The notes: generated by a model from the letters alone, not told the origin. Numbered from the stretch's first letter, positions 1-9,006 are shown. The stretch is DNA of 64,000 nt from Candidatus Villigracilis affinis (GCA_016718275.1 JADKEA010000005.1:1-64000), one strand, 5' to 3'. A program made the numbers and translations.

Positions 1-500
1 CGTTGTGGTGATATGCGCCGTAACAATAAGTCCAAAGCGTGGTAGCGTCTTCCAAATCAGAAGGTGTCGGAATTGAAACAGTTTTGTCATAATATGTTGA
101 TACCTGTTCCTAAAACCAATCATCGAACCTAATCCCCTTAGCGATGCAACAATGATTTCAAGTCGCTTTTCGTTTCAGTACATCATATGGAGTAGAGCTG
201 ATTAGCAATTCCATCTGCTTAATCCAGAAAGGTAAATCTTTCTTAATTACATCTGTGAAGGTTGCGTGCCGAATTGCTGATTTTATTTCAGAGAAATCTG
301 CGTAATTAGCAGGGAGATTGTTCCGTCTCCTTCCATTTTTTTAGAAGTTCATCATACCATTTTCTCAATGTTCTCAGATGGGCGTACGGGGTAAAGTTCC
401 AGCGGGGATATTGAGAAACTGTACTCTAGCAAAAACATCCTGATCCGTCAAGTTTTCTGAAATTGCCTGACCATCATGAATTTCAAGCAGAACATCTCTT
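1..500 (-). pseudogene. Decayed protein-coding gene, unrecognised
   Basis: No intact reading frame is present, but the minus strand carries successive coding-like stretches in different frames. About 500-385 reads RDVLLEIHDGQAISENLTDQ and onward to a stop. About 395-320 reads YAHLRTLRKWYDELLKKW in another frame. About 325-160 reads NYADFSEIKSAIRHATFTDV and onward. About 105-1 reads VSTYYDKTVSIPTPSDLEDA and runs off the window edge. This pattern fits one gene broken by at least three frameshifts and stops. The stretch is visibly more AT-rich than its neighbours, which suggests acquired DNA that has decayed. I do not recognise the family. Sequencing indels are a weaker alternative because several breaks fall in 500 bases. 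Confidence 0.45.
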
Positions 501-515
501 CAAAAATCCGCTACC

Positions 516-2303
516 TCAATCCACCGTCAGCGTCTTGGACAAATTCCTCGGGAAATCAGGATCAAACCCGCGCAACACGCTCATGTGATACGAAAGCAAC
601 TGCAACGGCAGCACTCCCAACAACGCGCTGATCTGCGCATCCGATTTGGGGATGACGACCAAATCATCGCCGTTGGCGCGCAGGCGGGCGTCCTCTTCGG
701 CGATGGTGATCGTGCGTGCGCCGCGGACTTTCACTTCGTTGATCCCGCTGATGATGAGCGGCACATCGTTCGGTCCCGCCACAAAGACGATCGGGAATCC
801 CTTGCTCACCGCGGAGAGCGGTCCGTGTTTGAACTCGGTCGAGAGCATGCCTTCGCAATGGGCATACGTAATTTCTTTTAATTTCAACGCGCCTTCCAAA
901 GCGATCGGATAGGTCGCGCCGTAGCCGAGACAGTACATATCGTTCCACTCGTTGATGTCTTTCGCGATCGCTTCGATCTGCGGTCCGACCATCTCGATCG
1001 TCTGCTCCATCAATTCAGGGATGCGCAAAAGTTCGCTCGTGTCTTTGCCAGCGAGTCGATACGCCAGATACAGGAACGTCACGACCTGGTTGGTAAATGT
1101 CTTCGTGGCGGGCACGCTGATTTCGTATCCGCAGCACAAGGGTAGACAGAACGAAGTCGCCTTCGTCAACGTCGAGCCCACCACGTTCGCCAATCCAAAA
1201 CAAGCCATGCCGCGCTTCTCGGCGGCTTCCAACGCGTTGAGCACATCCTTGGTCTCGCCCGATTGGCTGACGAAAATCCCCACGTCTTCATATCCCACCG
1301 CGGGCGCGTATTGCGCGATGAACTGCGGCGCAAGCACGGGGATGGCGGTCAGCCCCGCCAGTTGCGCGATGTACACCGAGCCCACCGCCGCCGCGTGATA
1401 ACTCGTGCCGCATCCGATCAAATACAGATGACGCGCGTTCTTCATCTTCTCGACCAACGGCTGCACATCGGGGCTGCCATCCAATAAGTGGATTAACTCA
1501 CGGGCGACTTGTGCCTGCTCGTGGATTTCTTTCAACATAAAATGCGGATACCCGCCCTTCTGCACCGCATCCATCGACTCCGTAACTGTTTCTGGCATTC
1601 GTTGAATTATTTTTCCATCTTTGACAGAGCGCACTTCCACGCGGTCTGCCCACAGCGTCACGATCTCCCCATCCTGCGGGCGGATGACTTCGCGGGTGAG
1701 CGGCAATATCGAAGGCAGGTCAGACGAAAGACAAGTGAAGCCATCGCCGATGCCGATCACCATGCCCGAACCTTTTTTGAACGCGTACAACTTATCATCA
1801 TTCGCGCGCCCGATGACAAAAGCATAATCGCCTTCAAGGTCGCCATACGCGAGTCGAATTGCATCAATGAATTCATATCCGCGGCTGATATATCTCTCCA
1901 CCGCATGGACGCATGTCTCGCCATCATTCTGCGAACGGACAGTCATCCCCTCCGCCATAAATTCCAAACGCAGTTCCACATTATTCACCACGTTGCCATT
2001 ATGCGCGCCAACCATGTCACCATTCGAATCCAAATGCGGCTGTGAATTAACTTGCGAAGGCTCGCCAAACGTCGCCCAGCGCAACTGCGTAATCCCGCGC
2101 TGTCCGCGCATTTCCGCGATGTTATATTTCGCCGCCACCGAATCCACCTTGCCCACATCTTTGCGCAGATCAATTTTTCCATTGTTGATTGTCGCCGCCC
2201 CGACAGAGTCATATCCACGATAAGTGAGTCTCTCCGCCGCCGCGATCAAAATAGGTCCGAGCGCTTCTTCTTTATTGCTAACGTAACCGAATATTCCACA
2301 CAT
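516..2303 (-). CDS. glmS: Glutamine--fructose-6-phosphate aminotransferase (isomerizing)
   Basis: GlmS makes glucosamine-6-phosphate from fructose-6-phosphate and glutamine, the first step to UDP-GlcNAc for peptidoglycan; it is cytosolic. The 595-residue protein starts MCGIFGYV, giving the N-terminal nucleophile Cys after Met removal, and ends in the family-typical SKTLTVD. An N-terminal glutaminase domain (about 1-220) is followed by two SIS isomerase domains (about 270-590). The start is preceded by AAGGAG. Two usually conserved glutaminase histidines differ: the segment usually WATHG reads WATFG, and the usual NAHPH reads NSQPH. The arginine of RWAT is kept. No glmS ribozyme is recognisable upstream. 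It appears to be a single-gene unit. Confidence 0.93.
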   Translation of the reverse strand: MCGIFGYVSNKEEALGPILIAAAERLTYRGYDSVGAATINNGKIDLRKDVGKVDSVAAKYNIAEMRGQRGITQLRWATFGEPSQVNSQPHLDSNGDMVGAHNGNVVNNVELRLEFMAEGMTVRSQNDGETCVHAVERYISRGYEFIDAIRLAYGDLEGDYAFVIGRANDDKLYAFKKGSGMVIGIGDGFTCLSSDLPSILPLTREVIRPQDGEIVTLWADRVEVRSVKDGKIIQRMPETVTESMDAVQKGGYPHFMLKEIHEQAQVARELIHLLDGSPDVQPLVEKMKNARHLYLIGCGTSYHAAAVGSVYIAQLAGLTAIPVLAPQFIAQYAPAVGYEDVGIFVSQSGETKDVLNALEAAEKRGMACFGLANVVGSTLTKATSFCLPLCCGYEISVPATKTFTNQVVTFLYLAYRLAGKDTSELLRIPELMEQTIEMVGPQIEAIAKDINEWNDMYCLGYGATYPIALEGALKLKEITYAHCEGMLSTEFKHGPLSAVSKGFPIVFVAGPNDVPLIISGINEVKVRGARTITIAEEDARLRANGDDLVVIPKSDAQISALLGVLPLQLLSYHMSVLRGFDPDFPRNLSKTLTVD

Positions 2304-2388
2304 GGAATGTTTCTCCTTGGTAAAGAATTGATGTTGGCATTATATCCCCAGGTATTGCCAAATCCCCGCTTGTGCCGAAGTTAAGAAA

Positions 2389-2424
2389 AAAATCATCCCA
2401 AATGATGACCTTTGGGATGATTTT
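2389..2424 (-). terminator. Intrinsic terminator after the 2430-3014 gene
   Basis: A perfect 14-bp inverted repeat (AAAATCATCCCAAA and its complement) with an 8-nt loop lies just past the stop of the 2430-3014 gene. Its A/T flanks give a T-run on the minus strand, and it separates this gene from glmS. Confidence 0.85.
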
Positions 2425-2429
2425 CCATT

Positions 2430-3014
2430 TCAGGCGGCTTGCTTTTGCTTCCGCAACGATGTGATGATCACTTCCAACCCGAGGAAGGATAGACCGATCG
2501 CATAAAACACGCCATCAATGATCAAGCCGATGGGCAGGAGTACGACCAGCCCGAGCACCACATAGGAATTGCTCGATTTTTCGAAATACCAGGTCTCGCC
2601 ATTCTCAAGCAGGTCTATGTCCAGGTAGAGCGCCTGCTCGGCGAAACTGCAATCCACGCTAACTTGTGCCTTGACCTTATTCGACATCAGCTCGCTTTGG
2701 TATGTGCTGTCTGTGATGGGTCTGCACGTGATCCCCGAATATACGTTTTCGGTTTCCTTTACTTTTATCCACGCGAGTTCCGGGTACATCGAAAACTGAT
2801 ACAAACCGCCATCCTCACCCTCTGCAAAGATTTCTCCGGCGTCGCCCACTTTCAAGGTGGTCAGCGGCTCAATTGGAGAGGGAATCTGAACCCACTTTTT
2901 TTCGAGTGCCGGGCGCAGGGCGGCGACATAGACGAACCAGATCAAAACTACGGTTCCAGCAAAACCAAGTAGAAAAAAGATGATGGCGGCAGCCCGCGTA
3001 ATATATTTGAACAT
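2430..3014 (-). CDS. Small membrane protein, unknown function
   Basis: A 194-residue protein I do not recognise. It begins MFKYITRAA. An N-terminal membrane segment covers about residues 8-32. A roughly 100-residue extracytoplasmic region follows, with a few cysteines. A hydrophobic C-terminal stretch covers about 145-185, and the protein ends in a basic RKQKQAA tail. I chose the ATG at 3014 over an upstream in-frame ATG at 3119 because AAGAGG sits about 7 nt before it and the hydrophobic segment begins right after it. The topology suggests two or three membrane passes with the central domain outside. It stands alone between two minus-strand genes and has its own terminator. Confidence 0.6.
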   Translation of the reverse strand: MFKYITRAAAIIFFLLGFAGTVVLIWFVYVAALRPALEKKWVQIPSPIEPLTTLKVGDAGEIFAEGEDGGLYQFSMYPELAWIKVKETENVYSGITCRPITDSTYQSELMSNKVKAQVSVDCSFAEQALYLDIDLLENGETWYFEKSSNSYVVLGLVVLLPIGLIIDGVFYAIGLSFLGLEVIITSLRKQKQAA

Positions 3015-3192
3015 TGGATGCCTCTTATGATGGATTATCTTCGTGAGGGCTATCAAAATCCTGTTTATGGGCAACTCACGAACTGCATACCGGCATAGCC
3101 CTCGGTTTTCAACCACCAAGGAAATGGAATCAACTTCCTTTGGCCAGCTGCTGACGGAACAACGATATGATTTGATTCTTTCGTAGAACCGA

Positions 3193-3615
3193 TCAGTCGA
3201 ATTTCAGGTTTCCATTCTCAGCGAACTCAAAGAACGGGTTATACGCCACTTCCCAGCGGTAATCATCGGGGTCAGCGAAATACGAACTGTATCCGCCCCA
3301 GAACACCTTCGTCGGCTCCTTCACGATCTTCACGCCTTTTGATTTCAAGTCACTGATGATCTCATCCACTTCGGACTCACTGCGGGCGTTGTATGCCAGG
3401 GTGATTCCAGAAAATCCGCTTCCCTCTGGCGAAACGAGCGCATCTTCAGCCAGTGACTCTCGCGGATACAGCGCGAGTACCACGCCGCCAGCCTGAAAGA
3501 AGGCGATGCCTTCCTGGGGATTCGAAATCTTCCAACCCAACGTGTCCGCATAGAACTTTTTGGATGCTTCAAGATCCTTCACACCCAAAGTGATAATGTG
3601 CAGATGCTGATTCAT
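3193..3615 (-). CDS. VOC/glyoxalase-family protein
   Basis: A 140-residue protein with the vicinal-oxygen-chelate fold: it opens with HIITLGVKDLEASKKFY, typical of the first beta-alpha-beta module, and continues through a second module ending SSYFADPDDYRWEVAYNP. This is typical of single-domain glyoxalase/bleomycin-resistance-like proteins. The metal-ligand pattern is consistent with His5 or His7 at the start of module 1 and a C-terminal Glu in WEV. The substrate cannot be read from the sequence. GGAG lies 5 nt upstream of the ATG. It appears to be a stand-alone gene. Confidence 0.85.
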   Translation of the reverse strand: MNQHLHIITLGVKDLEASKKFYADTLGWKISNPQEGIAFFQAGGVVLALYPRESLAEDALVSPEGSGFSGITLAYNARSESEVDEIISDLKSKGVKIVKEPTKVFWGGYSSYFADPDDYRWEVAYNPFFEFAENGNLKFD

Positions 3616-3671
3616 GGCGCTCCTTTTTGGTAATTATATTCCACGGCTTCCGCCCCGCCATGGGACAATCC

Positions 3672-3968
3672 TCACTTTGATGGTATCGAATTTGTATTGC
3701 GAAATACCCGCATTCCCCAGCGGATCAAATTCATAAGACCCCACGTAAACAACGTCATCACCAGCAAAGGGAGAAAAATGAACGAAGCCCAAAACATTTC
3801 ATTCTGGGTGTACTCCCACCATGAGCAGGGAGCCTGTCCGTCTGTAAATCCGTGGCAGACTCCATTCCAGTTTATGGCGGCAGACCCCAACCCAAGAGCG
3901 GGAATTGCCAACAGAAAGCACAGACTCAATCCCACAAATATCCAATTGATGATGCGGAAAGTCTTCAT
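3672..3968 (-). CDS. Small two-pass membrane protein, unknown
   Basis: A 98-residue protein beginning MKTFRIINW, with a signal-like or membrane segment at about 7-32. A short loop holds two cysteines (NGVCHG and APCSWW) that could form a disulfide outside the cell. A second membrane segment covers about 58-80. I placed the start at 3968 because AAGGAG precedes it at good spacing; a longer frame upstream extends into non-coding-looking sequence. I do not recognise the family. It is divergent from the serine hydrolase gene at 4142, so the 170 bases between them should hold both promoters. Confidence 0.55.
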   Translation of the reverse strand: MKTFRIINWIFVGLSLCFLLAIPALGLGSAAINWNGVCHGFTDGQAPCSWWEYTQNEMFWASFIFLPLLVMTLFTWGLMNLIRWGMRVFRNTNSIPSK

Positions 3969-4141
3969 GTCCTGTCTCCTTGATCTACGTTCACCTATGG
4001 TTATAAAACTCATCACAGGAATTGTAGCAAACCTCCGCTTGCAAGGGCTGTCAAACCCCACCACCTTTCCCACCAATGGCGGATGATACTCCGCCCGTGT
4101 TGTGCTATAAAGGCGCATACCCTTTAATACTGGAGGCTCAA

Positions 4142-5956
4142 ATGAAGAAGAATTTATTCCTGCTTTTGATTCTGCCCAGCCTGGCTTGTTCCCTGTTGAC
4201 AGGCGGCGGCGAAAGTGCCGACCCTGCCAACCCGCCCTCTGCCACACAAGAGACGGTGGTGCAACAGCCAAACATCCCTGCCGCCACCCCGACTCCCTTC
4301 GACCCGTTGACTGGTTCTGGCAATTCGACCCGCACACTCCTCACCTTTGATGACCTGATGTCGGGCGAATCCTCCAGCCCTGTGGATGATTCCGCCTTCG
4401 CCATCCCTGCCGATGCCGCGCCGCCCGCATTCACCTTTCAAGGCAAACTTGAGTTGACCGACGAAGCGCAGGCAGGCGGATTCCAATCTTTGCGCGATGA
4501 CTTTGGCTACTCCGCTGACCCCACCTGGACGCACCTGCCCGAGATGAGTTTTGAATTCGTTCAAAGCGGCAGCCACTTGATCCCCGTGGACCAAAGCCTT
4601 GTGTATTCCAATCAACCCACCTGGAATTATATGGTCGCCCCGGGCCGCGCATGGAACGAATCAGGCGACCAGGGTTTTTCGCGAGCTTCTTTTCCATTTG
4701 CACTCATCGAGCGGAATCAGAATTGCGTCCACAACGGTGTGATGACCTTTCTTTTCAACGACACGACCATTTCAAATGTCCGCTATCAGGTGACTCAGGA
4801 AACCTGCATGTATTTCAAGTTTGACATGTGGGGACAACTCAAAGCCGCCTATACCCCGTCACAGGTTGCAAACGCCGAAGCGGTCACCGCTGCACATTTT
4901 GACTGGCTCAAAAATCAATTGCCCACCAAACCCATCAGCGCACTCGCTTCTGATTACCCCAACGCAAAGGTCAATGAAGCCCTCATGTCATCGGGGACCA
5001 CGCCCGAACACACCACCACCTTTGGCGTGTTCTACAACGGCGTAAACTATATTTCCAATTGCAACACCCGCCACGGACAATATGCCTATTGTTCCGAAAT
5101 GCGCCTGCCATCTTATTCCACAGCCAAATCCGTGCTGGCGGGCATGGCGTACATGCGCCTCGGTCAACTGTACGATGAAAACGTCGGCGATATCCTCGTC
5201 AAAGAGTATCTCCCCGAAGCCGCCGACTGGGATTCAGTCACCCTCGAACACACGCTGGATATGGCCACTGGCCGTTATGAAGCCCCCACCTACATGACCG
5301 ATGAAGATTTCTCGCCCATCTCAACCAATTTCCTCGTCGCAGAAACCTATGAAGACAAATTGAAATACGCTCTCAGCTTCCCCGCCAACGGCAAACCTGG
5401 CGAGCAATGGGTCTATCAATCCACGGCAACCTTTGTCGCCACGCAGACCATGTACGCATATCTGCGCCAACAAACAGGCAGTGACGCCGACCTCTTCGAC
5501 ATGCTCGTGCAGGACGTCTTCATTCCGTTGCATCTCAGCCCAGGTGCACTCTCGTCCCTGCGAACCGATAACAGCCCCACTGGTCGCGCCTTTGGCAGTC
5601 ATGGCATGTTTTACACGCAAGATGATATCGCCAAGATCGCCGCTTTCCTCAACACGCAATCGGGCCAGATCAATGGCCAGCAAATTCTACATCCAAGCCT
5701 GCTCGCCGCCACCATGCAGCGCGATCCCTCCGACCACGGCCTCAGCACAGGTTCCGAACTTTACAACAACAGCTTCTGGGCAAAAGAATATCGCTCCCCC
5801 TGCCAATTTTATGTCCCGTTCATGTGGGGCTACGGCGGCATCAGCATCGCCATGCTCCCCAACGGCGCCACCTACTATGCCTTCAGCGACAACGGCGAAT
5901 TCACCTTCGATGGCGCGGTCAACGAACTTTCCAAACTCTCTTCTGTCTGCCCCTGA
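4142..5956 (+). CDS. Beta-lactamase-fold serine hydrolase lipoprotein
   Basis: A 604-residue exported protein. It starts MKKNLFLLLILPSLACSLL, a lipoprotein signal with a lipobox-like LACS. A Pro/Thr-rich linker follows, then a unique domain (about 90-290), then a serine beta-lactamase-like domain. The catalytic SxxK is visible as STAK in YSTAKSVLAGMAY (about residue 325), and WVYQSTA may supply the YxN-like tyrosine. Such class C-like proteins hydrolyse peptides or esters at the cell surface; the substrate is unknown. The ATG at 4142 has GGAGG nine bases before it, whereas the longer frame from 4076 lacks a site. It seems monocistronic. Confidence 0.8.
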   Translation: MKKNLFLLLILPSLACSLLTGGGESADPANPPSATQETVVQQPNIPAATPTPFDPLTGSGNSTRTLLTFDDLMSGESSSPVDDSAFAIPADAAPPAFTFQGKLELTDEAQAGGFQSLRDDFGYSADPTWTHLPEMSFEFVQSGSHLIPVDQSLVYSNQPTWNYMVAPGRAWNESGDQGFSRASFPFALIERNQNCVHNGVMTFLFNDTTISNVRYQVTQETCMYFKFDMWGQLKAAYTPSQVANAEAVTAAHFDWLKNQLPTKPISALASDYPNAKVNEALMSSGTTPEHTTTFGVFYNGVNYISNCNTRHGQYAYCSEMRLPSYSTAKSVLAGMAYMRLGQLYDENVGDILVKEYLPEAADWDSVTLEHTLDMATGRYEAPTYMTDEDFSPISTNFLVAETYEDKLKYALSFPANGKPGEQWVYQSTATFVATQTMYAYLRQQTGSDADLFDMLVQDVFIPLHLSPGALSSLRTDNSPTGRAFGSHGMFYTQDDIAKIAAFLNTQSGQINGQQILHPSLLAATMQRDPSDHGLSTGSELYNNSFWAKEYRSPCQFYVPFMWGYGGISIAMLPNGATYYAFSDNGEFTFDGAVNELSKLSSVCP

Positions 5957-5964
5957 TTCTTTTT

Positions 5965-5991
5965 GAGGATGTCTGCCCCGCAGACATCCTC
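5965..5991. terminator. Hairpin between convergent genes
   Basis: A perfect 12-bp stem GAGGATGTCTGC with a 3-nt loop lies 8 bases after the serine hydrolase stop and 13 bases past the end of the convergent DUF1786 gene. Neither side has a strong U-run, so termination activity is plausible but not certain. Confidence 0.5.
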
Positions 5992-6003
5992 AACCCTTTG
6001 ACA

Positions 6004-7158
6004 TTATCCGTCCCACGGAGCCACTCCCCGCCCGCGCCCGCTTCGCAACGACCCGAGAACGGGTTCGGCCAACTCAGGCAGAATCTCCGCTGTAGCCGCC
6101 AGCAACCCAAAACATCCTGCGATCATCATGTCGCCAAAAGGCACCGCAAAATACGGACGGAGATTCTCCCTCTCCTTCTGGGAGAGGGCAAACATGCTTC
6201 TCCTTGGCCCCGTCACCACCACATCGAAATCGTCTTTTCCGAACTCGAACTTCTCGTTTGAATACATCAACGCGCCATGTCCCATGTCATTGAACACATC
6301 TTCATGCTTGAGCGAACCATCGGCCAACGCACGCAAAAGTGACTCGAGCTTCGGCAGGTCAATTTCACCTGTGTGATGCTCAAAAACGCCTTCGATTCCT
6401 TTTTCGCCTAAACGAAACGCCAGTGTGTGGAAATTCCCCACATTGCAAACGATCTTGGCTTTACGCTGCGCCACGGCAGGGTCAAAGTCCGCACCCAACA
6501 CGGCGGCTGGAGCCGTATCCATCACCACCAGCGGACAGGGCAATCCACTTGCCGAATCCGCAACCGATTGCAAGCGGGTCATGATTTTGGGAATGTCATT
6601 GGAAAGATAAGCGAAGGCTGAAAGAGAATTCTTTGCTTTGATTCTTTCATCCAAATAATCAAACCTAAACTGCCGATCTGAAATCCCCGCGGGTGCATTG
6701 CCATGATCAAATACGGCCACAGCGATTGCCCCTAGATCTTTCAGTGAAACACCGTAATCATTGAAAGTCTTGGAGATCAAATTGAAATCGAAGTCCCTTA
6801 GCTCCAATTCCTCCACATCTTTTATCTTTCTTCTTTCATCGTCGGAGACAATGTGTATCCCCAATGCCTCAACTTTATCCAACTCATCATTCAATGTCGT
6901 CGCAGCGGAGGGCGTCATATACACGGGGATACCCGCGCGCGCCATTTCTTCGATGGCCCACGCCGAAGGGCCGCCCCCCATTTGGTGTCCGCTGAGCAGG
7001 ATCGGGGTCCGCGTGTGAAGCGCCTGCTTGAGACGGCGATGAACCATCATGGTTGGGGATGGCAAAACGAGTTTGAATCCGTTCTCGATGTCGAGATTCG
7101 AATCGTAAAGAAAAATATCTTGTGTGCCTGTGCCGATGTCTACCGATAAGATTTTCAT
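6004..7158 (-). CDS. DUF1786 family protein (ASKHA-like N-terminus)
   Basis: A 384-residue protein beginning MKILSVDIGTGTQDIFLYD. That N-terminus, and the PSPTMMVHRRL that follows, fit the DUF1786 family, which databases loosely label as a putative pyruvate formate-lyase activating enzyme; the actual function is unknown. The VDIGTGTQD motif resembles a phosphate-1 loop of the actin/hexokinase fold (inference). Glycine-rich stretches at about 60 (SGHQMGGGPS) and 225 support a nucleotide-binding fold. Near the C-terminus the segment ALSQKEREN is encoded by a small palindrome (6168-6188) that looks inserted. The gene lies 48 bases after the VIT-like gene on the same strand and may share its transcript. 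Confidence 0.65.
   Translation of the reverse strand: MKILSVDIGTGTQDIFLYDSNLDIENGFKLVLPSPTMMVHRRLKQALHTRTPILLSGHQMGGGPSAWAIEEMARAGIPVYMTPSAATTLNDELDKVEALGIHIVSDDERRKIKDVEELELRDFDFNLISKTFNDYGVSLKDLGAIAVAVFDHGNAPAGISDRQFRFDYLDERIKAKNSLSAFAYLSNDIPKIMTRLQSVADSASGLPCPLVVMDTAPAAVLGADFDPAVAQRKAKIVCNVGNFHTLAFRLGEKGIEGVFEHHTGEIDLPKLESLLRALADGSLKHEDVFNDMGHGALMYSNEKFEFGKDDFDVVVTGPRRSMFALSQKERENLRPYFAVPFGDMMIAGCFGLLAATAEILPELAEPVLGSLRSGRGRGVAPWDG
6168..6188. repeat. REP-like palindrome inside a coding sequence
   Basis: CCCTCTCC-TTCTG-GGAGAGGG is an 8-bp perfect palindrome lying in frame in the DUF1786 gene. It closely matches the intergenic palindrome at 7168-7189, 1 kb away and just upstream of the same gene. 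Confidence 0.6.
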
Positions 7159-7167
7159 GTCAACTCC

Positions 7168-7197
7168 CCCCTCTCCTTTAGGAGAGGGGCAGGGGTG
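7168..7197. repeat. REP-like intergenic palindrome
   Basis: CCCCTCTCC-TTTA-GGAGAGGGG followed by CAGGGGTGAG lies between the VIT-like gene and the DUF1786 start. On the minus strand it sits 10 nt before the DUF1786 ATG, so it may also mask or provide the purine-rich ribosome site. Sequences of this style are common dispersed repeats in bacterial genomes. Confidence 0.6.
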
Positions 7198-7206
7198 AGG
7201 TAAGAA

Positions 7207-8082
7207 CTAGATTTCAATCCCAAGCCACTGGCGGATAAAGTAGCCAATGACAAATGAGAAAGCCGCCACACTCAAACTCAGGCCTGCCATTTCCACAAAC
7301 CGCTCGCGGAAAGATTCGCCTTTGGCGACCGAGATGTAATAGTTGAACACCGCGATGATCACGACGGCGGTTGTGAGCGCGATGACCAGATCGAGATAGT
7401 AATTTTCAAAAAGGAGATACGGTAGGATGAGCAGGGTCACCGTGATAATGTAGGCAATGCCCGTATAAACCGCCGCGCGCACTGGGTGCTTGCTTGTCTT
7501 TTCTGAACGAGTGGATAGATATTCGCTTGCAGCCATCGAGAGCGAGGCGGCGATGCCTGTGATGAGTCCTGAAAGGGCGATCAATTTCACGTCTTGCAGG
7601 GCAAGTGTCAGCCCGGCCAGAGCGCCTGTCAGTTCCACGAGTGCGTCGTTCAAACCAAGCACGACCGATCCCGCATATTGCAGTCGTTCTTCATCCAGCA
7701 TTTCGATGAGTTGATGTTCGTGCTTGTCTTCTTCATCCTGATATTCAATGGCTTTCGGAATGACCTTGGAAACGGCTTCATAATTGACCTGCGCCTTTTC
7801 TTCGCCCATTTCCATGAGTTTGACGCCAAAGGTGAAACCGAACAGCATGCTGACAAGATAATAAAACCAGACAAAGAACCAGCGCGGCTGAACTTCTTCG
7901 TTGGTGTATTCCTTCCAGCCGTTGTAGTGTCGCAGTTCGTCTTCAGCGATCTGGTCGAGGATCTTCGCGTTCTCCACGGATTTGATCCGCTTTGCCAGAC
8001 GCTTATAGATATGATATTCGGTGATCTCTGTCTTTTGAAAGAGAATGATTTTCTTGCGAATGTCTTCGCTTAGTTGTTGCAT
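7207..8082 (-). CDS. Ferritin-like/VIT1-CCC1 fusion, iron or manganese transporter-like
   Basis: A 291-residue protein with two parts. Residues 1-90 form a ferritin-like (rubrerythrin-type) helical domain with ITEYHIYKRLA and the metal-binding ExxH of AEDELRHY. Residues about 135-290 form a five-helix VIT1/CCC1 membrane domain with LGLNDALVELTGALAGLT and a conserved SMAASEYLS segment. Known relatives move Fe2+ or Mn2+ across membranes, and the ferritin-like domain binds the metal on the cytosolic side. AAGGAG lies 6 nt before the ATG. The gene is followed by the DUF1786 gene on the same strand. Confidence 0.88.
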   Translation of the reverse strand: MQQLSEDIRKKIILFQKTEITEYHIYKRLAKRIKSVENAKILDQIAEDELRHYNGWKEYTNEEVQPRWFFVWFYYLVSMLFGFTFGVKLMEMGEEKAQVNYEAVSKVIPKAIEYQDEEDKHEHQLIEMLDEERLQYAGSVVLGLNDALVELTGALAGLTLALQDVKLIALSGLITGIAASLSMAASEYLSTRSEKTSKHPVRAAVYTGIAYIITVTLLILPYLLFENYYLDLVIALTTAVVIIAVFNYYISVAKGESFRERFVEMAGLSLSVAAFSFVIGYFIRQWLGIEI

Positions 8083-8137
8083 GATGAACTCCTTGTGAAA
8101 AATGTCATTGGCAATTGTAAGCGATTTAATAAATCAA

Positions 8138-8166
8138 AAAGGATGCGCCGTTTGGCGCATCCTTTT
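8138..8166 (-). terminator. Intrinsic terminator of the methyltransferase gene
   Basis: GGATGCGCC and its exact complement with a 4-nt loop, followed on the minus strand by a T-rich run, lie 15 bases past the methyltransferase stop. Confidence 0.88.
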
Positions 8167-8180
8167 ATTCGTGATTTTCG

Positions 8181-8984
8181 TTATGCCTTTTGCAGGACAA
8201 AATACCAGTATCGGCGATTATCCAGGTGAGGCAGGGTGTCCGTCTGATTCGGAGAAACCCCCGCAAAGTGATAGAACTGTTTGCGTAAGATGGCAGGGAC
8301 ATATTTATCCACCAGTGCAACGCGGCGCTCGCGGTCCAGTTCCATGGCTTTCAACACGTTGTCGGTGATGTCTTCCTCTTTGATGAGTTTCAATCCCATG
8401 TTTTTCAATTGCGCATGCCAGATCGAAACTTTTTCCTCGTAACGCAGGTCGGTGTAGAGAAAATATCCATTGGGTTTGAGCACGCGTTTGACGTGTTCAT
8501 AAAATTTTGTGATGTTCGGATAATAAAGCGACGCTTCCACGTTGACAACTACATCGAAGGAATTATCGGGGAAGGTGAGGGCTTCAGCGTTTCCGTGATG
8601 GAATTTGAGGCCGTCCATTTTGTAATGGCTGCGGCAGAATTCGACGGCACGTGTGGAAAAATCCACCCCGGTGTAGGAGCGTGGCTTGAAGTAACGCATG
8701 ATGAAACTCGCGCCTCCGCCCCGCCCGGAGCTGACCTCGAGCGCATCGGTATTTTTCCAGTCAATGTGTCTTGCCACGTGATGATAGAGCTGTAACGGGT
8801 AGCGATGGATTTCCTCCTCTTTTGCAAGGGGAATGGGTTCATGTCCCTGATGATGGGCGGTGTAGCCAAAGTTCATGAAGATCGCATTTTTGTCCCTGTC
8901 AAAGGTGGAGATCAGTTCGTACTGTATGCGCGTGAGCCAACTTTTGATGTTGGGGAAACGGTGAAATAATAGCTTGTTGAGCAT
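8181..8984 (-). CDS. Class I SAM-dependent methyltransferase
   Basis: A 267-residue protein with a Rossmann methyltransferase core. Motif I is DALEVSSGRGGGASFIM (about residue 80). The SAM ribose acidic residue is in TGVDFSTRAVEFC. Motif II is FDVVVNVEASLYYPN, and motif III is HVKRVLKPNGYFLYTD. The N-terminal helical part and the overall pattern resemble methyltransferases acting on lipids or small hydrophobic substrates, such as the phthiotriol/polyketide methyltransferase group; the substrate here is unknown. A strong AAGGAGGAG precedes the ATG. A terminator-like hairpin (9007-9039) lies in the leader just upstream. Confidence 0.82.
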   Translation of the reverse strand: MLNKLLFHRFPNIKSWLTRIQYELISTFDRDKNAIFMNFGYTAHHQGHEPIPLAKEEEIHRYPLQLYHHVARHIDWKNTDALEVSSGRGGGASFIMRYFKPRSYTGVDFSTRAVEFCRSHYKMDGLKFHHGNAEALTFPDNSFDVVVNVEASLYYPNITKFYEHVKRVLKPNGYFLYTDLRYEEKVSIWHAQLKNMGLKLIKEEDITDNVLKAMELDRERRVALVDKYVPAILRKQFYHFAGVSPNQTDTLPHLDNRRYWYFVLQKA

Positions 8985-9006
8985 TGCTCCTCCTTGAATT
9001 GGTTAT

